Below, piece by piece: positions 12,701 to 26,900 of a stretch of 31,529 nucleotides of DNA. A program made the position numbers and the translations under genes. This stretch comes from Sphacelaria rigidula (Eukaryota > Phaeophyceae > Sphacelariales), in the NCBI GenBank assembly GCA_964200075.2, contig CAXNAA020000048.1, positions 1 to 31,529 on the forward strand. Reading direction: 5' to 3'. The notes beneath the pieces were generated by a model. It did no database searches and was not told the origin of the DNA. It saw only the letters and a program-made list of their open reading frames with translations. The stretch's first letter is position 1. The number at the start of each line of letters is the position of its first letter.

Positions 12701-15700
12701 ACAATCGGCTGGCAGCGAAGAGCACGGCAAACACTTCTTGAAAAAACGATCGAAAACTGATTCCAATGAAGCACCACAATTTGATTTGACAGCGTACCGG
12801 TTTTCGTCAACAGTTTTCGCCTTTTAAAGTGTTAGGTCCAGTTAGGGTAGTGACTTAGAGACACAGGTGATTCTGGGTTTTGTCCCTTCGACCATTAACA
12901 ATTGACGCGCCCTCTTGTTGTCTTCCTCCCCCGTTCACAGTGTTTGCCTATCGTTCGAGTGGGAAGAAGTCACCTATACAACCAGCAACGGCACCGACTG
13001 TGTCGAGGTGGATGCGGGCGCGTCCGCAATGAAGGTAGGACATCGCCTGCCTTATGGATTTGTGTTGATTGGTTATTTACAAACGAACACAGTTCAGGAT
13101 TGTTTCGTACGATAGTGCCCGGCCACTCGAGGGTATTTCGTCCTTGAGGGCTACATACATAAGGTCAACACCCCAAGAACATTCGTCCGACTGTCACACA
13201 GTAACCGCCCCTTTTGACGCCCAAGATGTACGACAAAACGTTTGCTTTAGGTTCCTGTTAACAAACGGATGGGCATCGTATTGACTGACGCTCTCTGCCG
13301 GATTTGCCGCCAGTGAAAAATTTACTACGCATATGTTCACGCGTAACGCCAATCTCTGGCTTGCACCCTGGCAAGTTCACTGTACCAACACCCCCTAACA
13401 AATATGTCGTGCGATTGACACCAGGTTCTGATCGAAACTATTGAAGTGATCGGCGAGGTGGATGTTGCGTACACCCACGAGACCTCCTCCGACGACTACA
13501 TCTATGATATCTGGTTCAAGGTAAGTGATGGTCCCTGGTCATTTTCGTCAAACGCATTTCATGGTTGGGTCTCGTGTATACGCCAGCTGATCCAGTGTTC
13601 TCACTGGTGAGTATGTCTCTAGGAGATTGTGTCGAACTCCGGCAGTGAGCGTGCATGTATGCTGTCTGGTGCGATGAATCCCACCCATTCCCGCCGATCT
13701 TGCTCGTGAGAACTGCTGCTCACAGAGCTGTTTCGGTGACACCTTGAGTTGAATGCCGGATCTACTTTTCAAGGCTCACTATATTTCATGTGTTCATATG
13801 TGCGAGTATGTTCACTATTATCGAGGGGAACTGGTGGTAATCTACTTCGGTGTGCGCCGATATTTTCGTCGTAGAACGTGCTGCATTAGAGACGTCATTA
13901 AGGTCGCATTCTCGAAATAAACTAACTATACCCAGTCCAGTGGATGCCGTATACTATTCAAGTTTTGCCGCGATACCCCCCTTGTCAAACTAGCCCCAAA
14001 CCTGTCGCGAAGAAAATGGTCACACAGCTTATGATAGCTGGATTCAGACTCCATGATGCGCCTCATATGTGCGACAGTGGTGAAAACGATCCCAAGCGTA
14101 GTAGCCTCCAGCTGCTAGATATGCTCGGCTTTTATCATTTTGATTCGCACGTAGGTTTTCCTCCTCAAACTAGCCACTTTTTGGAGGGGTGCTATCGCGG
14201 TATCCCTCGTTCGTGGTGTTCTCGCGACACCTTTATCGTCCGCAGTGGTACCACTGTGACGACCACGCGTGACGTCCTGATCGCTAGTCCTTCATCATGT
14301 TCTGTAGTCTCGCACGACGCTATCTCGACAGCCTCGGTGCTACTGATAACGCCCTCGTTCTCGCTGAAACATTGCTCATCTCTAGCACCGTATTGGACGA
14401 CAAAAATGTGTCTGATACATGTCCGCACCATCGTGCGTTGTTGAAGGGGCGAACGGTATTCTGATTCGGCCACGCTACCACCCGTAAAGGAAACCAACAA
14501 GCATGAAACTGCAGCCGTTGCAACTTCAGTCACTTGCCTCTCAACACCGGCACGTTAAAAATGCGCGACGAGGATACCTAGGTATGACCATCACTTATCA
14601 GAACTACTTGATATATAAGTACCCTCACAATACGCAGTATATTGTATCAGAGCACCAACGATCGTATCAGGTCGAACGCATTCGGAGGGATTGCATTTCG
14701 TGAAATCTGTGGGATACAACAGCTTGTACATCAACATAATAGATCAGGCCTTGAGCCTCGAGTTCTCGCTATATTTGTTTTTTCTTTGTACAGAACCTGC
14801 TAGGCGACCTGCCCATGCTTTCTTACTCCAACGACACCCTGGATCCCCTTTTGCCGGGACAAATCAATATCACCGAGACATCAGCGGGGGTTGCCGAAGT
14901 GCAGAAGGTGGTCGTATCCTCTGACGCCCGTTTCATCAGAGAGATCCAGAGGTAGGAGCCCGCATTAGCTAACCTTGTTGAAAATCAACTCGTTCCCTTG
15001 AGTGATATTCTACACGAACGCCTACGCCCAGTACTGGCACTGTTACTTTGTGATCGTGTTTGAAGTGTCTACCTGGCCACGTGGTCACCTACGTTTGGCG
15101 GGAAATAATTTTTCTTGACATGGGTGTTGACTGTCTCTTTTACCTCCATTTTGCACCCCAAATGTACCAGGGAATATGACCATGAAGTACACCAGACTCT
15201 TAATGAGCTTCCCGTGCTTTCGTGTTAGTAAGCAGAGTACGCCTCCCCACGTTGCCTCAAAGTTACTTCTCACTCACCCGACCCTCCCATCGTCGAGCTG
15301 CATTGCCTTGCTTCGCATCGGTACATGCCCCAGCAGTTGATCTTTCTCGCGCGCAGGGTTTGAAAGTTCTTTTTCGACGTGTTGTTCCCGATCCGGTGTT
15401 CAACGCATCCAGAGATGTTTGCTGGTACCCGCTGATCCCTAAATGAGCGTTTGTTGTGCGATCCGATATTGTCTGGCAATCTGTATGCCTGGCCCCTTGG
15501 TGTTGAGCTGCAATGTCTTGTTGTGGGGACCAAAACTCGGTACTTATTTTGTGCCTTTCCCGCCACTGGATCTGGAGCGAGGCAGGCCATACCCACCTCA
15601 AAAACGACAATCATTCCACGAAGGTGAACTATTGGCTACAGTGGAACCTACTCAAAAAGACTCATGTGCTGTCGTTCGCTGTATCGTCATATTCCACACC

Positions 15701-18700
15701 CATGACAGAACATAGCGACTTCCCCAAACGTCGCAGAATATTTGGATCTTCCACCTCAAAGACGGTTTTGGAGCAATCCCTCGGTCCTGTGTTGAATAAC
15801 AGATGCAACTTGAAGAGGTTGTTTTGTTAGATACTGGTGGAGGTGTACTGGAGTCCGGGACGATGTTGACTTTTTGCTAGACGCTATAAGAAAGGAGCAG
15901 AATTTTTACAAGTGGAAACACAACAATATGTTGGCGAGGGCCTTTTTCGTCGTATCAACATTCGGCCGATATCCATTTGTTCTGTCTGTCTGCACCTATG
16001 AGATTCTATATGAATGTACGCGTACATATGAACACCCAGATGGAACACTACATGCACATACACGCAGTATACAGATTCGGCATGCTGGCCTAATGTTACC
16101 GTCTCCACTTAGCTAAGCCACGACCCGCTCACTCTGCACTGCTTCTCTCGCAACCTCCTATGCGAAGCCTTTCGCAAGGTGCTGTAGGGGGTCCGCTCGA
16201 GACCGTTACTCGTTCATAGTCCAGCGTTTGTGCCAGCTTACTCTTTTGGTTTGCCTCTTTTCTGATTTTACCCCCTTCTGTGAGTTTCCTTTTAGCTAAC
16301 GATATTTGCTTTTCTTAGGTACGGCTATCCTGTGATGACTGCTTGATTAGTTGAGGATGTTTGATGAGAGACATGATTCCAATCATTCGGTCGATCCAAT
16401 CAAGTACATACGTACGCTTTTGGGTATGCCCTTGCCATGTACACAAGACGAGCCGGTTATATTCCCAGCGCTTGGCCGCAACACTTCGAGCAGAACATCA
16501 GTTACAGGGTTTGTCAGAGTTATGTTAGTTTAGAACGAGCAGCTGAACGTGGCCGGATCTTATGTCAAGTATAGATACACTTTCCAAACGCTTCTAGCTG
16601 TTGCAAATGAGTGGAGAAAAATCAACTTAGACCTTTGTACGACATCGACTAATGCAAAACATAGTTATTTTCACAAGAGACTTGTAGAACACGCAGGACG
16701 TGTTGCGTTTTGCTGTACGCGCGGTATATATATGTACATGTATAATTTCACATTTTTCACCACTTTTGCCGAGTTTTCTCTGGCGACAAGGCGTCTTTTC
16801 CCGCGCTTTCTTTTGAAGCGCACTAAGAAGGCTCAGCGGTACGTTACCTTTCAGGTTCGAGTATCATCTGATACCTGTGGCGCGTGTTCTGACCACCGAA
16901 AGTCGCTCAAACTGGTCCTTTTTCGCGGGGTGTCGATCTCGAACTACGAAAGCCTTAAAAGAAATGAAAAACTTGAAACAGGAGCCCGAACCACAAAAGC
17001 CTGTTGAAGATCATTGAAAACTTCAAACAGGATTACTTTTGACCGATATTTTTTTCCGTGTTTCTCTTTCTTGCGTTCTCGTTCATTTGGGAGCACGAAC
17101 ACACCGATTATGCCGTCAATGTCACGAGAACATGAGAGCAAAGCAGTTGAAAATAATTGAACATTGCCTTGGCCTTAGTACCGTGCAATGAGCTTCGGCG
17201 AGTTGAACATGGCACAGCACCACGGCAGCACAGGAATGTTTTGCCGCAGAGAACAATCACCCTATTGTAAAAAAAAGCCGGTGATATGGAAGCTGCAGTG
17301 ACGTACAAATAACATGCCAAGAATGTTCCACGCATCCCAATTGTTCGGGAAGTGTCGCCCGGTGTCACGAGGGTTAATCCGCACTCTGGCACCTCGGAAA
17401 TACCACACATGTCCTACGCCGGCGGTTCCGCCGTCGGCCTCCGTCTGAATTCCCATATTTCCGAATGACATCCGATACCACATGCAATGTATGTACAACC
17501 ACAATCACTACTGTACATTGAAATACAACAGCCTCTTTTAACAATATATTTTCGACTTGCGTCACCCCCGAGACGCCCGTACCAATCTCCCGAGGGGGAA
17601 CCTTGAATATTTATATATATATATGTATATTCTAGGATTATTCGTGCCCTCCCTCCCGGCCTCAGCCTATGATGCCTTCCTTCACGTTGACATGACTGCA
17701 GCCTGACGCTTAGCGCGGACGACACAGCGGTAGCTGTGGAGGGTACCTTCAACGTAACCCTGTCCGGGGCGAGCAACACCGTGACGGTGCCGTTCGATGC
17801 CAACGCTACTGAACTTGAGGTGAGACTCCACTGGTGTAATCCCGAGACAATTCACGTCACGTGTGCGCTTCCGCACTCACTCCCAACATCTCGCGACAGC
17901 AAATATAGTTACTTTTAGCTTCCCCAAGTAGCTGGGTAATTCAAGTACGGACTGGAAACCCACCAGAGTCTAGTGTGGAGAATACTGGTCATTTGGCTAG
18001 AGAGAGAGAGCATTTTCCATACCATACCGCAGGAGGTGTTCCCGGGACCGAGATTCCCTTACTGTTGAGTCCTTGGGAGTTGGTGTACGGAACAGCTAAG
18101 TATTGACTTTGGGAAATTTACCCTGGAAGACTAGATCGAATATCAGCTATATACCTACTGAATAGAGTATCACCACCGTTACGCACTTGTGGACAACGTG
18201 GGCAATATAAATCCAACCCAAAAATGACTTCAAAATTAACTCTAGTGCCATGTTGCTGTTGCTATTCGGATATGAAAGTTGAATAGCCAAAACTCGAGGA
18301 GTTGAGTTGACTGGCGGCTCTGTCCTACCATACGCCCGTCATTCTGGAAACGATAGGTTTTGTCAGTGCGCCGTCCAGGGCGATATACATCGCACAAATT
18401 CTTAGTGTGGAGGCCTTGTACTGATTCGCTTGCTCGAGGATATTATCGGCTTGCCACAGCACGATTGTGTCAATCCTAATCGGAGAATCAAACTAATGTT
18501 TCAGCATTCAGAATGTCAGAACGATGCTTGGTGGTCGCGAGGAATCCCTACACCTGGAGGGTTGCCGGATAGCAGTAAGTTCGTCTGTCGTCAGCTCAGT
18601 GTTGTTGCTATTTTTCGAACTACTAGGCCCACCTGGAAGATTTGAGCAACGTGCACGATGTGCGGGTTACCGCGGTGGACAAGTCCGGCGGAAACTCAAC

Positions 18701-21700
18701 CACAGACAGCTACATCAACGCTACCCTCTGGACAGTTGTGTTCGTAGATCCTGTCGGCGACATACCGGGATTCGAGGTGAGGCCACACGGTACTTTAGTA
18801 AGTACTCGTCTCCGGTTCGCTGGATGAATATTCTTAACGTGAGCGATTGTCTAGGTCAAACTTGCAATTTGGTGCACTTCATAATTACGCTGAACCTACA
18901 GTTATTATTATCTGAAGCGAGCATCAAGGTGCTCTATATATCACTCCAAGGGGCTGAAGGGAGCGCCTCTGTCTGAGGAAACCATTCGCGTCCACCTCAA
19001 CGTAATAAATGTACACGTGATGACGAGCTAGACACCCAAATTTACTAAAATATTGTCTCGCGCAGCGTCGCAACTTAGCGTTCTGACGTCGACTTCGCTG
19101 ATCATCCACTTATCTTGTGTGCTAATTTCAACTATATTGCATGCGTTTAGGTGGATGTGTCCGGCCTTTCTGGCACGAATGTGAGAGTGGACGTGGTAGA
19201 GGTGGTGAAGGGCGTCAGTCCATTGGAAGGGACCGTGACTCTATCTTATCGTGGCACGTACACAGACGACCTGGCCTTCGATGCATCAAAGGAAGAGGTA
19301 TGATGGAGCCAGACGGGTGTTCATGGGATTAAGACCCGAATTCAATGCCATGTTATACAGCACGATTGTAATGTCGACTTCGTTTATTGTTTTTGACATA
19401 TTACAAAGGCGGTGTCACAAACTCAGGATCCAAAAAACGTTGCAGCGCTCTCTACCTTCGCACTACGTTTATACGATACTTTGTCAACCCGTCTCGTCTC
19501 TTTCACTTCAAATATCTGCGAGAGTAGCCTCTCTTGCGTCGTGATACTGTCACGCTCGATAGCGCATGGAGATTGACTAACAAGATCACTCAGTGAAACG
19601 AGCACTTCAAGAACCCAGAACCTGTGAATTGAGAACCCCTCCGGGAAATATCAAGCTCCTATTTTCGCTACCCATTCTGAGTGCAGGCATCACTCTCTCC
19701 CCCTCTCCAGTACAAGGAGATCGAGTAAAACCAGCGTGACGTTTCTATAGCTTTTGGTGTTTGTTTGAATTATGTGGTGGGTATGAACCCGCTGCATGAT
19801 GTACGGTTCATTTGTTTCGGATCAGAGATGGCGTGCGCATACGAACGCAATCGATATTTTCGTGCACTGCACCCACCCGTGCAGCACCAAGTCGTTGGCT
19901 CCCCACATTCAGGCCACAATGGACCGTACCTAAGTGTGCGCATGTACACTTTTGTGGGGAACGGCCATATTCCATAAGGTTCACAAACGCTGGTGCCGGA
20001 CTGTGGACACTTTACCATGTTGCAAACCCTTTACATGCAGAATGGTTTGACACATCTGCAGATGACTTGCCAGCCCGCCTTCGCATACGTTGATTGTACT
20101 TCATGTTGATATCTACGCGACATCCCGATGAGAATCCCCGTTCCATGAGAACTTTACCAGGGAGGTAGCTCAACCGATCGTTTACGTGTGTCTTACAACA
20201 CACACTATCGACTCTTTGTGCAAGACTGCTGTGACCCCTCCGCCTTTTATTATTTGGAGTCTACACGATCCTGAGTGGTTGATTCATCTGCCACGCATAG
20301 CACATACAGCATTCAGCTCGCGACGCGATGGTGGCCATAAAGTTCCATGATCGATCAGTTTGAAAGGAGTAGTTTGGGACTACAACGGAAGCGTTCCGAG
20401 AAGGGAGGGTTTCAAAAGCATTGAGAAGAAGACAGACAATATCTTGAACGGTTGATTTATCCGCTGCCCACTGTACAATAACAGATCGTGCTATGCTCTA
20501 CTGTTGGCACGCCTACTCCGCGATGTATAGTTGTACGAGCAAACCACAAGTCTGTGTGCCTACAACGTCTGGGGTCTCAAGTGTGACATGTGTTCGAATG
20601 AAATGAACACAACAGCAACAAGAGACTCATCAAACGGAAACAACATTTCCGGTGGACGAACAGGTGAAGGCGGCGGTGGAAGCGCTGGACATGATCTCGA
20701 CAGTTTCAGTCACCAAACACAACATCGGGACTGGGTTTGAATGGTGAGCGCTTGTCCAGGTGTTCCTTAGCCCTGGAGTACATGGTAAGGTTTAGATATT
20801 TGCAAGGGGGTGCTGGGCAGGGTGCATATCGGGGCGTTTAATGTACCGAATTTCGTGTTGCGATGGTCCGATCTCCAACCTCTACCTGAAGATTGGGTAG
20901 AGTTAGATATGATCGCAATACTCCACCTAATATCTGGATATTGTTGAGTACGCCCTTTCGAAATACTCAACTATAGGAAATCCCCTATCCAACACACCTT
21001 GGATGTTTGTGATAAACAAATGGGGCTTCGACAATCGCCAAGAGATTTCAAGGGAATACCTGAAGGCGTTCCATGATGGGGTGAAAGTATGATCTTTACC
21101 TCACAACTAGCGCATCGTGTTTCTTGCTGCACTACTTATGATGCGGCCATAGATATTGACCACATACACCGCACATATAATTTAACAATCGCACCTTTTG
21201 TCTGTGGGGACTACGTCTGCAGCGCAAAAGTAAGACCGCACTGGTGTTTCGCACCCAACACCGTCCTTCAGTTTCCATTTTCCGGGACTTCTTGTGCTGG
21301 GCCGTGGCTGATACTGTGAGATCCGTCGTCGAAAGCCCCACAAATTTCAGTGTGCCCAAGACGCATTAAAAACCCGTATGTCCGTTCTCAACCACGTCGC
21401 AGCAGTTTGTAGCCTGCGCCTTTCTAGAGCATATCTTAGAATTAATATGTCAAGATAACCGCAAAGATTTAGCGTCTGACTCTCAGAGTTGGCGCTTGGT
21501 TTGACTTATTGCGAGGCAACGTTTCAGAGTTTCTGTTTTGGTCGGTGATTCAAATGTGCCCCACTGAATGCGTCTTCCGTCTTTATATACACAACGTGGC
21601 TGTTCGTTTGTTTCAGGAATGCGTACGGGTAAGATTTCCAACGATACGGAGGGGGGCGAAAACATGCATTTCGTTGACATTAACTGGGATATGCGCACTC

Positions 21701-23908
21701 TGGAATGATGCCCTAGTATCCGCCAGTCTTGTTCAAAAGTCTCACCTTGCCAGCACCATTATACCTCGAGGATCTACAAGAACAGGGAAGAGGCGTGAGA
21801 TCGAGAGCGTTCCAAGTGGATAAAAAGAAACAGTTGTAAAACACAGGAGATGCTTTCAACCCAGTATGGAATAACTTCGTGTCGGAGAACAAGTTCAGTT
21901 GGACAGTCACCACTGAAGAATTGTGAGAACTAGAACTAGTGGCATATTCGTACCCCTTACAGGCGCAGGCTATCACCACCTAAGGCTAATGTTGATGTAT
22001 GCTCTTCTGGTGTCGTCTTTGAATTATTATCTTTCCGAATGTTTTTACCTCGTTTCAAGGTGTAAAAAACGTTAACTAACTTATTTTCGGTTGCGACTGA
22101 ACTCAAGGTGGGTGACCTTCACGGGAGAGCTGGGGGACCTAGAGCTGATATCAACCTATCCGTACTCCTGGGAGGTTCAGTTGATCACCACCTACGGTGG
22201 AAACCCTACTCCCCTCGGCGGCTCCTTTTCGATTGAACTGGGTGGGTTCTCTTCGGGAGATTTGCCGTACGATGCCTCAGCAGACGGACTGAAAGCGGCT
22301 TTGGAGGCTTTACCAGGAGCAGGACGAGTGGACGTTGACAAGACGGTCCTCACGGATGGTCGAAGCGAGTGGCTTGTGACGTTCAGGTATAACGCATTTT
22401 TTGACGAAAATTGCACAGATTCATTTAGTCAGAGTCAGTTAGGACGTCTCAGATACCACTAGGTTAAAGCTTAGCCTAGTGGTTATTGATATATCATAGC
22501 AAAAGCTAACAGAGGTGAAGCAAGCATACAGTCGAACGTTCGAAGATGCCAAGTTCTAACCACTTGCACGCCGACGATAATGGGTGGTCGTGGGGAGTAG
22601 CTCGAGACCTCCAGGTACGCATGGAGTTGATGCTGTTGTCAGTGACATATCCTGACAACAGGTATAGATAGAGAATGCGTACGACAAAACGTATTATATT
22701 CGAGGCAATGTTGAGTGAATTTGCAAGGCCGAATTCAACACTAGTGCCGTCGTCATAGGAATGGTTGTAAAACATTCTGATATCGATCAGTGAGCTCAAT
22801 CGGGTGACGTTCTTGTATGGTTGGGCATTTAAATTGCGACAACCAACTCAAATCAAATCAAATCAAGAGTTCTCCACAGCAACGTATCTGAAGCAAGCAA
22901 AGCGAGAAATAATTCTGCTTGCTACGACGTTCGTCTTTAAGCAGCCTAGGTCAAACGTATCTCGTTTATCAGATGCTGTGGATTCGCGCGAGTCTACCAT
23001 AGAACTGAAACCTACAGATTAATCATGTCCTACTCTGCCCATATCGTGCTGGATTTGTTCTGGAAATGACTACACAGGGACCTAGTGGGGGACGTGGATC
23101 TTATTGTGGTGGATGGGACGGCCCTCTCTGGTACGTCTGCCGCCATCGAGACAACGGAGGTAAGGATCGACATACGGCATAGAATGCTGGCAAGTACGTG
23201 AAGCGCGTTGCATACTGCTGTCCACTTTGACGTATTTGGTACGTACTCTATGATAAGTGCTCTCTATAACCCTCAGTGAGTGTTCACCTTGCTCTCATTA
23301 GCAACGAATTAGGTCGAAGCCTCTATATCGGGTGCTGCTAGAAATAGTCCAGTCTATCCGTTGACTCGATCGCAAAATTAATGTTCGTTGGCGGTTCTCG
23401 CAAGAACCAGTGTCGATTCGTCTCTTGCAGGCGATAACTGCGTAAAACAACATCACTTTTCGGGATTCATCCACATGGATTGTGACTGAATGTTTTGCAT
23501 GCAGCTTCAACGAATCGGTTGATACTTCGCCAGCTCAAAGACGGGTAATGACTCTCTGTGTCACTTCATTGCTTACATGTAGCTGCACCTTCGGGATATA
23601 CACGTGACAACATCGTGAGTGCCTGATGAAGAAATAAACACGACCTCTTTCAACAGTATACCGAGGAGGGTCTTGTTTAGTGGACAACTTTTGCGTCCTG
23701 CCCCCCCGTTCCCCCCAGATAATTTTGTCGCATCCTCTCCCAGCTTACGTTGCTGTTTCACCAGGTAACATCACGTTGCCATAGGCTCAAGCTATTGGCC
23801 AGTAATATGGATGGTACATAATTGACCCCGGTGATTGATAATGTGGAAATGCTCACGAGATACTTCTCCCGATCGCCGTACGGTGCTGCGCTGCCCTGTT
23901 CTCGCTGC

Positions 23909-23951
<43 letters not shown>

Positions 23952-26900
23952 TTTGTCGATGCAGATATCTGCCGGTTCTAATTCCTCCTTGACAGGCGAA
24001 GCTCCTGTCCTTGTAGTGGAGGAAATGCAAGCCGGTAGGCCGAGTTACACGGCCAGCTACAAGCCTCTTGCCACTGGAGCGTATCAGGTAGTTATCGAAA
24101 GTGTCGGGACATGGTCTTTGAGAGAATCGAAGCCGAGGGAGAAGCTGGAGTTACCGCGAGGGCTAGGGTCAGATGGGCGGTTCTACGTGCAGATCGGCTG
24201 GTTCGAGTTCAATCCCATCCTTCCCACGTAAACAATCATAATTCATGACGGGGACCTCGTATTTCGGTTTGTACGAATGCATGCGGCGACATTGTATCAT
24301 GCACTCCAGAAAGAGGCTACGGCGAACAGAGTATTTTTCGTGTGCGCATATTCGTACCGGCCGGACAACGCCGCTGGAATTCGTTCAATAGCATGGATGG
24401 AAAAAAAGACAGCAGCTGTCCAAAACTATAGAACGATGCCCAATCGGCACAGGACTCGAAAGTTGGGTCTAGCATTAGGGACCATTTGCGTGATACTGAC
24501 AAGGTTATTTGAACAACCGAAATACACAGGTGGGGGTTACACAACTCCTCCCCGGAGGATTGAGCGCCACATACTGGGACAATCAATGGCTAATAGGGAG
24601 CCCGACGGTGCAGCGAGTGGATCCGGAGGTGAGGGGGTGATTCTGGTAAAAATTGACACATTGTACGTTTGCGTGTATTAAATGTGTTGAGCGCATTAGC
24701 GTATTGAAATTACCTTGCTTTGATTCACCATGTTCCCGCCGTGCTTCCCATAAGTAATCGAATACCTCCTCTGTCCTACTCAAGGTGAAGTTCTACTGGG
24801 GAACCGGCGCCATAACGCCATATGGGCGTGACTACGTGTCCGCGCAGTGGGTAGGAAAGCTGTTGGGGCCCTCCACGGAAACCTTTACCGTCTATCTCAG
24901 GGCAGATGATGCTGCGAGGCTGTACATCGACCATGAGCTTATCATTGATACTTGGGAAGGTAATACTTCAGTGTTTCCAGTAGATGCTTGACTTCGTCGA
25001 CCGCCTTTTTGAATAAGATTCACCGGTTATCGCACACGTGTTCTCCGCCCAGCCTTACGCAACGTGTAGTTCACGTGGTGTTCGTGTGGTTTACATGGTA
25101 TTGGGAATTGTCCTCTTCGACACATGGTGCTGCGAGTCTCATGTGCCCGTGACGAAGGGCACTTCGCGTACCCTACTGTGTTCGTCGTCGGCTTTATGTA
25201 TTTTTGAAGGTCGTCGAACCGTGGGAGACCTGGTTTGTGAATGCTGAGGTTTTCACAACTTGTGTCCGTGTACTCGATATCCGGTTCTACCTCGTGCCGT
25301 CTGTGTCGGCAAGGGATTCAAGGAACGAATGCAAAGCATGGATTTGTTTTCGCACCAGTCCCGTATTCTTCACGTAACGTTTCTGAGGTGGTTAGGGTCG
25401 CTGCAATATTTTCCAACAGGATCAATTACCACATATTTTCGATCACTCACACGCCGTGCCCTTGGAGCGAGTCAACAGAAAGGTGCTACTTCCTGTTCTT
25501 GATATACGAATGATCCCAACTCAGATACGTTGCCTGGGGCGAACGAGTATCGAGCATCCGTAGATCTCGTGAACGGAACATTCCACGACCTCCTTCTCGA
25601 GTATAAGGAGGAGACGGGGGCTGCCAGCATTCAGGTGTGTCGGCTGGTCCTGATGAGCTTTACTCTGCTTTGTCATTGTTGTTGACAAATTGTATTATGG
25701 GTGGAATGGAGTTGAAAAATGCATGTATGACGCGTCGAGGTTTTGTTTTCGTAGTTTCTCACCGTTCCCGTTAGTAGTCCTCTGCTCTATCTTGCTTGTC
25801 TCCTTCGAGTGAACAACTCGACCTACATTCACCAGCAGCCGTGGTCTGTCGCTTTTCCTGTTGTCGTATCAACCTCGGTTATACCGCAATCCGTACATGA
25901 TGTAAAAGTCGTTGAGAGCCCCACAGCTTGTGTACAGTCGTAGCAGCGAAAATCCAGTCAAGCGCTCTTTTCACGATGTCCCTAAGAAATCCTTACAGTA
26001 AAAGCATACTCGACAACCCCCTATCCGTCACATAAAGCCTCTCATTCCCTGTTCCGTACCCTCTAATCCCGTGGCGCCTACGCCATCCACCGCATTCCTG
26101 CAGCTAATGTGGAGCAGCTACAGCACAGCACCTGAGATCATCCCAGCATCGGCTCTATTCTACACGGCCCCCATTTCTGGGTCACCGTACGACATTTCTG
26201 TTGTCCCGGGCGCCGCCGCTTACCCTTACAGCGATGCGTTTGGGGAAGGGGTCAGTCAGGCTACCGCTGGAATCCCGGCATCTTTTGTCATCCAGGCTAA
26301 GGCGAGGAGATCGATTTCTTGTCTCACGGTTAATGGGACAGTTGGCGCTGTTGCTTGCTATGTTTCAAAGCCATTCAAAGGGATCGTCATTCATCGGCGA
26401 AAGCCAGCATATACTTGCAAACGGAGCGTATTTCACAATAGTATCAACTAGAATGTCAAAAACAACAATATGCTTTGTATAGACCGTCCCGAGGGAAGAA
26501 AGGGGTTGAGTATGATGAACACATGGCGCTCACGACGATTTTTCTTCTTGAATCTGAAATCAACGTTCGTCGCGATTCTCGCATAGCGTTTTTGTCGGCC
26601 ATTATTGGCGTTTTTGTCGGCTATTATTGTTTTTGGGGTCCGCAACAACAAGACGTTTATCATTCCCAACCTTTTGCAGGATGCGTGGGGAAACAACGAG
26701 ACTAGAGACGTCGCCGAGCAAGAGGCAGGTGCATTCCAGGTGTGGGTGGTAGTCAAGTAGGTCAGGCACTCAAATCCGTCTGGTACGGTATCTGGTATTG
26801 AAGCCACCTTGAGTAGAGCTGAATATCCATAACTGAAACCGATGAACAGCCCATTTCTAACAGCTTCATATTGGGCAAGACTCTAAGCGGGGATGACCAG

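Larger units (their letters stand above)
14952..17701 (+). other. Intron 18 (2750 nt), the longest in the gene
   Basis: Donor GTAGGA and acceptor GACTGCAG. A direct repeat of TGAAAAACTTGAAACAGGA type lies at 16965 and 17015, and an AT microsatellite at about 17606-17631. No reverse transcriptase, transposase or other domain was found in any frame. A candidate acceptor after TTTTCTTAG at about 16319 leads to a stop within a few codons. Confidence 0.6.

Noticed and set aside
13944-14464. 166-codon open frame on the + strand, a 113-codon antisense frame, and a 55-codon frame at 14297-14464
   Set aside because: Inside intron 17; exons 17 and 18 join seamlessly without them and none matches a family I know. 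The 55-codon frame looks mildly protein-like but has no further support.
14952-17701. Autonomous transposon in the longest intron
   Set aside because: No transposase, integrase or reverse transcriptase motif and no clear terminal repeats seen by eye on either strand.
24088-24231. Read-through of exon 25 after GAYQ
   Set aside because: Open for about 48 codons but ends in a stop; splicing at GTAGTT joins directly to the PA14 start in exon 26.
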